From positions 1-25,318 of the forward strand of contig DASRSL010000013.1 in the NCBI GenBank assembly GCA_035656495.1: a DNA stretch of 25,318 nt. Reading direction: 5' to 3'. Positions 7,244-15,200 of this stretch are shown piece after piece. The number at the start of each line of letters is the position of its first letter. The stretch's first letter is position 1. A program made the translations under genes and the position numbers. Under the pieces are notes generated by a model, which was given only the letters and a program-made list of their open reading frames with translations, had not been told where the DNA came from and did not search any database. This DNA is from Roseiarcus sp035656495. Lineage in GTDB: Bacteria; Pseudomonadota; Alphaproteobacteria; Rhizobiales; Beijerinckiaceae.

Positions 7244-8485
7244 TCATAGCCCCTGAGGGTAGGCCTCCTCCCCGTGAAGTTCCTCGTCGAGGCCCGTCTC
7301 TTGCCACTGCCGGTCGGTGCGGGTCACGGTGACGTGATCTATCAACCACAGCATGCCGTAGGTGAAGACGAACGCCCAGACCGCACATATGACGGCCGCG
7401 ACGCATTGCTTGAGAAAAAAAGCAGCGCCGCCCAAAAGCAGTCCGTCCGCGCCCGCGGAGTTCCACGCCGTCGACCCCAGGATCCCCAAGAGGACAATGC
7501 CGAGAAAGCCGCCGACGCCGTGCACGCCCCATACGTCGAGCGCGTCGTCCCAGCCCATTCGGTTTTTGAGCAGGACCGCGTAATAACAGGCAACGCTGGC
7601 CAACACACCGATAATCGCGGCCGAGCCGACGGAAACATAGCCCGCCGCCGGCGTCACCGTCGCAAGGCCAGCAACCGTTCCGGTCAAAAGGCCGACAAAT
7701 TTGGGCCGCTTGGCGTAGAACCACTCGATGACCAGCCAAGTTACGCCCGCAAATGAGGCGGCGACGTCGGTATTGAGAAATGCCGAAGCGGTCACCGCGT
7801 CGACGCGCAATTCCGATCCCGCGTTAAACCCGTACCAACCAAACCATAAGAGCCCGGTCCCGAGCGCAATAAGGGGAACATTGTGAGGTTTGCTGGCCAT
7901 GACGCTACGGCGGCCGACGAAGAACACCGACGCCAGGGCGGCGAAGCCGGCTGTGCAGTGAACGACGAGTCCGCCGGCGAAGTCCAGCACTCCCCATTTG
8001 GCAAGCAGTCCGTCGGGACTCCAGATCATATGGACAAAGGGGAAGTACACGAAGATCAGCCAAGCGGTCAAAAACAGAAAGTATGCTTTGAACGTGACTC
8101 GGTCCGCGAAGGCCCCGGTGATCAAGGCCGGAGTGATAATGGCGAACATCATTTGATATGCGATATGGACGACGAGCGGAATGCCGGCGTCATTGCCCAT
8201 GAACATCGTTTGCAGGCCGACACCGCGCAAGAACGCGTAGTACGTGGGGTCGCCGATAATACCGCCCAAAGTCGGACCAAAGCACATCGAATATCCGAAG
8301 GCGAACCAAAGAACGGTGGTCCAGCTCAGCGACATGAAGCTCTGGATCATGACTGTCAGGACGTTCTTTCGACCGACGAGACCGCCGTAGAAGAACGCCA
8401 GGCCGGGGGTCATCAGCATGACCAGGCTGGCGCATATGAGCATAAACGCGGTGTTGCCGATGTTGATTGGGGGCGTGGGGTTCAT
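7244..8485 (-). CDS. amt: Amt-family ammonium channel
   Basis: This 413-residue inner-membrane protein has about 11 hydrophobic segments and moves ammonium/ammonia into the cytosol. Family hallmarks are present: the Trp and Asp of MIWSPDGL and LDFAGG (Asp168), the twin pore histidines His176 (VVHCTAG) and His322 (WGVHGVGG), the FAII gate region at 114-117, and WYGFNAGS at 218-224. There is no cleavable signal peptide, unlike E. coli AmtB. The residue after the first pore His is Cys, where the better studied members have Ile/Asn. No glnK/PII gene is adjacent, although amt and glnK are commonly paired. A GGGAGGAGG ribosome binding site precedes the ATG. It follows the carbamate kinase gene by 58 bp. 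It may recapture ammonium leaking from amide hydrolysis. Confidence 0.95.
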   Translation of the reverse strand: MNPTPPINIGNTAFMLICASLVMLMTPGLAFFYGGLVGRKNVLTVMIQSFMSLSWTTVLWFAFGYSMCFGPTLGGIIGDPTYYAFLRGVGLQTMFMGNDAGIPLVVHIAYQMMFAIITPALITGAFADRVTFKAYFLFLTAWLIFVYFPFVHMIWSPDGLLAKWGVLDFAGGLVVHCTAGFAALASVFFVGRRSVMASKPHNVPLIALGTGLLWFGWYGFNAGSELRVDAVTASAFLNTDVAASFAGVTWLVIEWFYAKRPKFVGLLTGTVAGLATVTPAAGYVSVGSAAIIGVLASVACYYAVLLKNRMGWDDALDVWGVHGVGGFLGIVLLGILGSTAWNSAGADGLLLGGAAFFLKQCVAAVICAVWAFVFTYGMLWLIDHVTVTRTDRQWQETGLDEELHGEEAYPQGL

Positions 8486-8543
8486 GTTGCCTCCTCCCTC
8501 GGTGCGTCCGGATGGCGCTCCAATCGCGAACTCCGTTTCTTCT

Positions 8544-9497
8544 TCAGCCGGGCACGATGCGGGTTCCCGTTTCGCCTCTCAGAGCCCGGCCGATGTTTTC
8601 GCAGTTGGTGATGAGGCCCGCCTTGCCGCCCTGCTCCAGATAGCCGACCACCGCCTGAATCTTCGGGCCCATGCTGCCTCTGTCGAATTGATCGGCGTCA
8701 TGCAGGCGTTTGGCGTCGCTGACGGTGATCCGGTCGAGCCATTTCTGGTCCGGCCGGTTGAAGTTGATGGCCACGCGCTCGACGCCGGTGGCGACGAGGA
8801 AGAGGTCGGCGCCGACGGTGACGGCCAGCAGACTCGAGGCGAGGTCCTTGTCGATGACGGCTTCGACGCCGCACAGGTTCCCCTCGGTGTCCTCGACGAC
8901 AGGGACGCCGCCCCCGCCGCAGGCGATGACCACATAGCCGGCGTCGGCCAGCGACCGGATGACCTCGAGGTCGACGATCCTTTTCGGCGCCGGCGATGGC
9001 ACGACTCGCCGCCAACCGCGGCCGGCGTCCTCCTTGACGGTCCAGCCCTGCTCGGCGGCGAGCGCCTTGGCGCGGGCCTCCTCCATATGCGAGCCGATCG
9101 GCTTGGTGGGATCCTTGAACGCCGGGTCGGCGGGATCGACCAGCGTCTCCGTCACCACCGCCACCGGCTGGCGGTCGAGCCGCCGCCGGCGAAACTCGTT
9201 GCGGAACGCCTTGACGAACATATAGCCGATCGCGCCCTGCAGGTCGGCCCCGGCGTAGTCCATCGGCACCGGCGCGACCTCGTGGATCGAAAGCTCGGAC
9301 CGGCGCAGAATGAAGCCCATCTGCGGGCCGTTGCCGTGGGTGAGAATCACCTTCCAGCCGGCTTCGATCATCTCGGCGATGTGGCGCGCTGTGAGCGAGG
9401 CCTCGGCGAATTGATCGAAGATGGAGAGATGGTCCTTGTCGCGGATGAGGGCGTTGCCGCCGACTGCGACCACAGCGATTCCCGGCCCGTTCGCCAT
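8544..9497 (-). CDS. arcC: Carbamate kinase
   Basis: This 317-residue amino-acid kinase-family enzyme interconverts carbamoyl phosphate plus ADP with carbamate plus ATP. Motifs in order are AVGGNAL at 11-17, THGNGPQMG at 53-61, IACGGGGVPVVED in the middle, AVIDKDLASSLLA, and GSMGPKIQA near the end. The ATG at 9497 has a GGAGG seven bases upstream; the GTG at 9500 is too close to that site. In catabolism it makes ATP, as in fermentation of agmatine or allantoin, where the E. coli counterpart beside allFGH is AllK. Here it is the first gene of the cluster that ends with AllHFG, so it likely consumes the carbamoyl phosphate they release. No arginine deiminase or ornithine transcarbamylase gene is in the window. 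Confidence 0.93.
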   Translation of the reverse strand: MANGPGIAVVAVGGNALIRDKDHLSIFDQFAEASLTARHIAEMIEAGWKVILTHGNGPQMGFILRRSELSIHEVAPVPMDYAGADLQGAIGYMFVKAFRNEFRRRRLDRQPVAVVTETLVDPADPAFKDPTKPIGSHMEEARAKALAAEQGWTVKEDAGRGWRRVVPSPAPKRIVDLEVIRSLADAGYVVIACGGGGVPVVEDTEGNLCGVEAVIDKDLASSLLAVTVGADLFLVATGVERVAINFNRPDQKWLDRITVSDAKRLHDADQFDRGSMGPKIQAVVGYLEQGGKAGLITNCENIGRALRGETGTRIVPG

Positions 9498-9801
9498 CAC
9501 CGCCCCTCCGCTCGGCCGGCGGGACGCGCGCCGGCGCCAATCGTTCGGGCTCCGGGGTCGCGCCCGGTCGATCCGCGCTTCACGAGGGCGTCCCTCCCGG
9601 CTCGCCGCGCTGAGCCCATGTCTCGACAGTCTCCGCGGCTTTGCAGTTGCGCCGCGGCGAAATTGCGATCATTGTAGCTGCAGGCGGCGCAAGCCGTCAA
9701 AGCAAAACGGGTCCTCCGCGTCTACGTGTGTTGAGGAACTCGGCACAAATCTTGCTCCGAGCGGTTGCCCCGCGTCGGGCGAGGATATTGGGGAGGATCC
9801 C
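9498..9801. other. Divergent control region of permease and nitrogen cluster
   Basis: This 304-bp spacer separates the minus-strand carbamate kinase gene from the plus-strand permease gene. It holds a sigma-54 type promoter for the permease (9742-9755). It also holds an inverted repeat with exact 9-base arms (ttgcgccgc at 9647-9655 and gcggcgcaa at 9684-9692, 28 bases apart), which sits about 50-95 bases upstream of the promoter, a reasonable place for an activator. I did not find a convincing promoter in the minus direction. Confidence 0.5.
9742..9755 (+). promoter_or_regulatory. Sigma-54 (RpoN) -24/-12 promoter of the permease gene
   Basis: The stretch ctcggcacaaatcttgct has GG at 9742-9743 and GC at 9754-9755 with exactly ten bases between, as sigma-54 promoters require. 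GGCAC and TTGCT match the consensus TGGCAC-N5-TTGCA/T, with one deviation (C for the leading T). Transcription would start near 9767, about 35 bases before the ATG at 9802. This fits nitrogen-limitation control by an NtrC-type activator. The site was found by eye. Confidence 0.6.
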
Positions 9802-11412
9802 ATGGCCATGCAGCAGGGCCGCGGCGCCGCCGCGCAATTATGGGTGCCAGGCGACTGGAACGGCTTCTTCGGGCTGTTCACCAACGTGGTCCTCAACGTG
9901 ATCGTTTTGACCACGTTGTGTCTCTTCGTCGTCCATCTTCCCGCGGATTCGATCGTCTACGGTCGGGTGCTGCCGGCGCTCGGCATCGCGCTCCCGATTG
10001 GAAATCTCTACTACGCCTATCTCGCGCTCAGGCTCGCAAAGCGGGAGGGGCGCAGCGACGTGACGGCGATGCCCTACGGCCCGAGCGTGCCGCACATGTT
10101 CATCGTCGTCCTCGTCATCATGCTGCCGACCTATCTCACCCACGAAAAGACGGACGGCGCGGAGAAGGCGGCGTTGCTTGCTTGGCAGGCAGGCCTCGCC
10201 TGGGCTTTCATCATTGGCGTCATCGTGCTCATCGGCGCCTTCATCGGTCCGACGATCCGCAAATATACGCCGCGCGCGGCGATGCTCGGGACGCTCGCCG
10301 GCATCTCGATCGCCTTCATCTCGATGCGCCCGGCGTTCCAGATGTGGGACACCCCGTGGATCGCCTTCGTCTCACTCGCGATCGTGCTCATTTCGTGGAC
10401 GGCGAACGTGAGACTTCCCGGCGGCGTGCCCGGCGGACTGGCCGCCGTCATTCTCGGCACTTTGATCGGCTGGGTCGCCCATTTATTTGGCTGGGGCGGC
10501 CTGCAGGGCGCGCAGGTCGCCGAGGCGTTCGGCAAATTCGGGCTTCATTTGCCGATTCCCGGCGGCGAAGTGTTCCAGGGTCTCGCCGACATCGGGCCGC
10601 TGCTCGTCACCGCCATCCCGCTCGGCGTCTATAATTTCACCGAGGGCATGAACAACGTCGAGAGCGCCGCGGCGGCGGGAGACAACTACAATTTGCGGCA
10701 CATCCTGCTTGCCGACGGGATCGGCGCGATCGTCGGCTCGATCCTCGGCAGTCCGTTCCCGCCGGCGGTCTATATCGGCCATCCCGGCTGGAAATCGGTC
10801 GGCGGGCGAATCGGCTATTCGCTGGCGACGGGCGTCGTGATCGGGCTCGTCTGTTTCCTCGGGCTCACGGCGGAACTGCTCGCGATCGTGCCGGCGGTGG
10901 CGATCCTGCCGATCCTGCTCTACATCGGCCTCGTCATCGGCGCGCAGGCCTTCACCGCCTCGCCCGCCAAGCACGCGCCGGCGGTGGTGCTGGCGATCAT
11001 CCCCAACATCGCGGCCTGGGGGGTGCTTCAGGTCGACGGAGCTTTGGGGGCGGCCGGCGTCAGCCCCGACAAGGTCATCGACGCGCTCGGCAACAACGGC
11101 GTGCTCTACCATGGCATGTCGCTGCTCGGCGGCGGCGCGGTGCTCGCGGGCCTCATCCTCGGGGCGATGGCCGCCTTCATCATCGACCGCGACTTCAACC
11201 GGGCGGCGATCTATTCGCTGGCCGGTGCAGTGCTCGCGTTCTTCGGCTTCATTCATGGCGTCAAGCTCAGCTGGATGGCCGAGTGGCAGGTTGCGCTCGG
11301 CTATGCGCTGTTTGCCGTCATTTGCTACGTCGTCGGCGCCCGCGAGAGCGTGGTTGCGTCCGAATCCACGGCGCCCGAACCGGCGGCGGCCGAAGTGCGC
11401 GCAGCCGAATAG
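9802..11412 (+). CDS. NCS2-like nucleobase/ureide permease
   Basis: This 536-residue inner-membrane transporter has roughly a dozen or more hydrophobic segments. It looks like the xanthine/uracil (NCS2/AzgA-like) group: VTAMPYGPSVPHMF near residue 90, then NNVESAAAAGDNYNLRHIL from 284 followed by LADGIGAIVGSILGSPFPPA, the region where the NCS2 family has its substrate-site Glu and the loop DG...G..LG. The ATG at 9802 has a strong gggagga ribosome binding site at 9791-9797; the frame is open further upstream but lacks family sequence. It is divergent from the carbamate kinase-to-AH_C cluster and has a sigma-54 type promoter. The likely cargo is a nitrogen-rich planar compound (uracil, xanthine, cyanurate or biuret); the sequence does not tell which. 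Confidence 0.75.
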   Translation: MAMQQGRGAAAQLWVPGDWNGFFGLFTNVVLNVIVLTTLCLFVVHLPADSIVYGRVLPALGIALPIGNLYYAYLALRLAKREGRSDVTAMPYGPSVPHMFIVVLVIMLPTYLTHEKTDGAEKAALLAWQAGLAWAFIIGVIVLIGAFIGPTIRKYTPRAAMLGTLAGISIAFISMRPAFQMWDTPWIAFVSLAIVLISWTANVRLPGGVPGGLAAVILGTLIGWVAHLFGWGGLQGAQVAEAFGKFGLHLPIPGGEVFQGLADIGPLLVTAIPLGVYNFTEGMNNVESAAAAGDNYNLRHILLADGIGAIVGSILGSPFPPAVYIGHPGWKSVGGRIGYSLATGVVIGLVCFLGLTAELLAIVPAVAILPILLYIGLVIGAQAFTASPAKHAPAVVLAIIPNIAAWGVLQVDGALGAAGVSPDKVIDALGNNGVLYHGMSLLGGGAVLAGLILGAMAAFIIDRDFNRAAIYSLAGAVLAFFGFIHGVKLSWMAEWQVALGYALFAVICYVVGARESVVASESTAPEPAAAEVRAAE

Positions 11413-11435
11413 CGACGCGGTCGGCGAGGAGATCT

Positions 11436-11450
11436 GGCGCATACTGCGCC
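11436..11450 (+). terminator. Small GC-rich stem-loop after the permease gene
   Basis: ggcgca (11436-11441) and tgcgcc (11445-11450) form a perfect six-base stem around a three-base loop, extendable by a C-G and a G-T pair. It lies 24 bases after the permease stop. There is no T-tract, so it may stabilise the 3' end rather than terminate transcription. The rest of 11413-11597 shows no gene. Confidence 0.3.
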
Positions 11451-11597
11451 GGATGGCGCGCCAAACCGATTTCGCCGACCCGAGTTAGACAGCGATCCCT
11501 TCGGGCGGACTCCGGCTGTTCGACGATCGCATTTTGAACGGGAGGGACTCCGCCCGGTCGCGGGATTTCGGCGCAGGTGACAAGTCGATTCGAGCCG

Positions 11598-12005
11598 CTA
11601 GCCGCGGAGGCGGTCGATCTGCGCGATCGCCGCGGTCACCGTCGCCTGCAGCGCCGCGATCGCGAGCGAGACCCTTGGACCGCCGCCGCCTCCGGCCGCG
11701 CGCGCCATGTCCTCGATCGCCCCGGCCGCATTAGCCACCTGCCGCGCCCCAACGGCTAGCGCCGCGCCGCGAAGCTTGTGCGCGGCGCCTGCCTTGAGCT
11801 CGAGTCCGGTTCGCGGATCGGATATTTGCGCCGCGAGCGAGCCGGCGAGCGCCCTGAACAGGCCGAGCAGTTCCTCCTCCAGGCCCGGATCGCCTTGACA
11901 CTGGCGGGAGAGGTGGACAAGGTCGATCGGCGGATCGCCGAACGCAGGGGATTCTCGGCGCAATGCAGCATCTGCGGAGCTCTCGGCTCCCGCATGTTCG
12001 AGCAT
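11598..12005 (-). CDS. Hpt-domain histidine phosphotransfer protein
   Basis: This 135-residue protein consists mostly of one Hpt domain. IDLVHLSRQCQGDPGLEEELLGLF at about 27-50 is the first helix region, and AAHKLRGAALAVGARQVANA carries the phospho-accepting His76 with the conserved K-x-G pattern. Such proteins relay phosphate between hybrid kinases and response regulators in the cytosol. The ATG at 12005 has a gagga ribosome binding site; the frame extends upstream without domain sequence. The gene is divergent from the GPR-like giant gene across a 283-bp spacer with a CtrA-like box. The partner kinase is not in the window. It is distinct from the longer ChpT, which has a second ATPase-like domain. 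Confidence 0.82.
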   Translation of the reverse strand: MLEHAGAESSADAALRRESPAFGDPPIDLVHLSRQCQGDPGLEEELLGLFRALAGSLAAQISDPRTGLELKAGAAHKLRGAALAVGARQVANAAGAIEDMARAAGGGGGPRVSLAIAALQATVTAAIAQIDRLRG

Positions 12006-12103
12006 GAAATCCTCGCCAATGGCCGAACCTCGCGCGGCCGCGGCGCGGACGCCGCGACCCGGCCGCCTTGCGGCATGCAGCAGAATACATTGAAAACGTA
12101 GGG

Positions 12104-12129
12104 TAAATTTTGTGTTAACGACGATTAAA
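12104..12129. promoter_or_regulatory. CtrA-like box between the Hpt and GPR-like genes
   Basis: A GTTAAC centre (12114-12119) belongs to two overlapping near-matches to the CtrA consensus TTAA-N7-TTAAC. The plus strand reads TAAA-N7-TTAAC (12104-12119). The minus strand reads TTTA-N7-TTAAC (12129-12114), or TTAA-N6-TTAAC if the spacer is shortened by one. Each has one mismatch in the outer half-site. This AT-rich island stands out in GC-rich surroundings and lies 160-185 bp before the GPR-like ATG and 99-124 bp before the Hpt ATG, in the divergent promoter region. The call is by eye. Confidence 0.4.
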
Positions 12130-12288
12130 ATATGTCCACCGGCCGTGGTTTTCATGTTGGGACCATGACGATAGACTGCGACATGGTTAATGGGGCGTTT
12201 CCGCCGGCCTTAGCCGCGCCGGCCGGAAAGCGTTGGCGCGTTGGTCGATCCCTAAGCGGTCGACGCCGATCAAACGAGGCGGGACATC

Positions 12289-15200
12289 ATGGCAAAGCAG
12301 AATTCGGCGACGGACGCGGTCTCCGCGGCGATGTCGGCGATCGAAAGCGCGTTGAACCTGGCGGATGACGACGCCCTCCCCGCCCTCTCCGCCGAGAAGG
12401 CGGCGGTCAGTCCCCCGGTCGCAAGACAAGCCGCGCCCGCGCCGGTTCTTAAGCCGAGCGCGCCGCAGGCGGAGCCGGCGCAGCTGTTGCGGCCAGCTTC
12501 CCCCCCCGCCCCGCAAGTGAACGAGGGCGAGCCCAAGCCGATCATCCCGTCCGCTCCCCCGGCCAATGACGATCGCGAGACGGTCGGCGCGATTTTGCAG
12601 GCTATGAACGCGGGCCCGGAGAGCCCGACGCCGTTCATTCTCGCGGTTGCCGGCTCCCTCGCCTGGCTCGCGATTTGCGGGCTCTATGGGTACCTGAGCG
12701 TCTGGCCGACGGTTTCCTCGACCCCGTTCGCCCAGACCCTGTTTCGCCCCGAGACTCCCCTTCTCGCTCTGGCGGCGCTGGGCCCGATCTTTTTCCTGTT
12801 CGGCTTCGCCGCGCTCGCCCGTAGACTGGGGGAATTGCGACAGTCGGCGCGCGCGATTTCGCAGATTGCGGTTCGCTTGGCGGAGCCCGAGTCCTCGGCC
12901 GGAGAGCACGTGGCCACGCTGTCGCAGGCGATCCGTCGCGAATTGACTTCCATGGGAGACGGCATCGAGCGTGCGCTGGCGCGCGCCGCCGAGCTCGAAA
13001 CCCGCGTGAAGTCCGAGGTTTCCACGCTCGAGCGGTCCTATTCGGACAACGAGCGCAAGATTCGCTCGCTGATCGCTGAAATGGCGGACCAGCGAGAGGC
13101 GATCGTCGCCAGCGGAACGCGCGTGCGCGACTCGATCGCCAACGCGCGCACCGGCATTTCCACCGACCTCGATTCCGCCGGCGCGAATTTGAGCGAGCGC
13201 CTGACCGAGACCGGGAAGCGCATCGCCGCCTCCCTGGGCTCGTCCTCGGAGGAAATCGCCGCCGCCATGAGCCGAAGCGGTTCGGCCGCCGTCGAGCGCA
13301 TCATCACGGAAGGGACGCAGGTGGCCGCTTCGATCGCCGGGATCGGCGAGAGCCTCGCCGGCCGGCTCGGCGAGACCAGCCAGAAGGCCGCCGACGACAT
13401 TCTGGAGCGAGTGGGCGACGTCGACGCCCGCGTCAAGACAGCGGGAGACGTCCTGGTCGCCAAGATGGACGCGCGCAGCGAGGACCTCGTCGCCCGCATC
13501 AACGCCTCCCAGACCTCCATCGTCGGCTCGATCGGCGTCCATGCGGACAGCCTGGTGAGCCGCATCGACGAGAGCGGCGTTCGTGCGACGGACGCCATCA
13601 TCAGCCACAGCGACGCGGCGGCGGACCGCCTGGCGGAGGCTTCCGCCTCAATGACCGACGCGATCGGGGCGCACGCCGACGCGGTGATCGGGCGCGTGCG
13701 CACAAGCAGCGCGGAGGTCGTCGATGCAATCCGCGTCCATGGCGGCGGCGTCGCCGCCCGGCTGGCCGAGGCCGCGGACGAAGCTCGCAGCGCCGTCGGC
13801 GCTCATGCCGACGACGTCGTGGGCCGCATCACGGCCAGCACCGCCGACGCAGTCGACGCGATTTTGGGGCATGGAGAGAGCGTCGCCACGCGGCTCGCCG
13901 AGACGTCCGAAACAATGTCGGGCGCGATCGGCGCCCAGGCCGACGAGATCGTCGGCCGCATCGCCGCCAGCGGCGCCGAAGCTGTTCGCGCGATGCGGGG
14001 GCACGGAAACAGCGTCACCGCCGAGCTCGAGGAGGCCTCGAGCGCGATGTCGGGCGCGCTCGGATCCCACGCCGACGAGATCGTCGAACGCTTCAGGTCC
14101 AGCGGCGCCGAGACGGTTGACGCGATCGCCTGGCACGCAGACAGCGCGGCGGCCCGGCTCGCCGACGCGTCGCAGACGATGTCCAGCGCCGTCGGCGCCC
14201 ATGCCGACGACATCATCGAGCGTATCAGCGCCACCAGCACAGATGCCGTCGGCGCGATCGAGGGGCATGGAGATCGCGTCGCCGCGCGGCTCGCCGAGGC
14301 GACCCAAATTATGTCCGGCGCCGTCGGCGCCCACGCCGACGAGATCATCGAGCGCATCAGCGGCGTCAGCACGGACGCCGTCGGCGCGATCGAGGGACAT
14401 GGAGACCGCGTCGCGGCGCGGCTCGCCGAGGCGACCCAAACCCTATCCGGCGCCGTCGGCGCCCACGCCGACGAGATTATCGAGCGCATCAGCGGCGCCA
14501 GCACGGATGCCGTCGGCGCGATCGAAGGGCATGGAGAGAGCGTCGCCGCACGGCTGGCCGACGCGATCCAAACCGTGTCCGGCGCCGTCGGGGCCCATGC
14601 CGAGGAAATCATCGGGCGAATCAACGGCGCCAGCACGGACGCCGTCGACGCGATCGGGGGGCATGGAGACCGCGTGGCCGCGCGGCTCGCCGATGCGGCA
14701 CAAACCATGTCCATCGCGGTCCGCGGCCAGGCGGACGAAATCGTCGGACGCATCAACGCCACCAGCACGGAGGCCGTGGGCGCGATCGTGAGGCACGGAG
14801 ACCGCGTCGCCGCGCGGCTCGCCGAGACGGCGCAAATCACATCCGGCGCGGTCGGCGCCCAGGCCGACGAAATCGTCGGACGCATCAACGCCAGCGCGGC
14901 CGAGGCGGTCGAGGCGATCGAGGGGCATGGCGGCGGAGTCGCCGCCCGCCTGGTCGAGGCGTCGCGCGCCGTGTCGGCGGCCGTCGGCGATCACGCTGAG
15001 GAGGTCGTCGACCGCATCGTCTCCAGCGGCGCCCGGGCGGCCGAATCGATCAGGGAACAGGAAAGTGCGGCGACGGCTCAATTCGTCGCCTCCTCGCTCG
15101 CCTTGTCCGGCGCTTTCGGCGCGCACGCCAACGAAGTCGTCGGTCGAATCAACGCGAGCAGCGAGCAGGCTCTAGCGGCCATTCGCGCGAATGGAGACGC

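Noticed and set aside
2156..9497. The cluster was considered as a plain allantoin degradation operon as in E. coli.
   Set aside because: No allantoinase, allantoate amidohydrolase or ureidoglycolate dehydrogenase gene is present in the window, and the hydrolase and AH_C protein point to biuret-like substrates instead. Allantoin genes elsewhere cannot be excluded.
9600..9620. A possible minus-strand sigma-54 site (GG-N10-GC on the complement) for the carbamate kinase operon.
   Set aside because: The spacing fits, but neither the -24 box nor the -12 box resembles TGGCAC or TTGCA.
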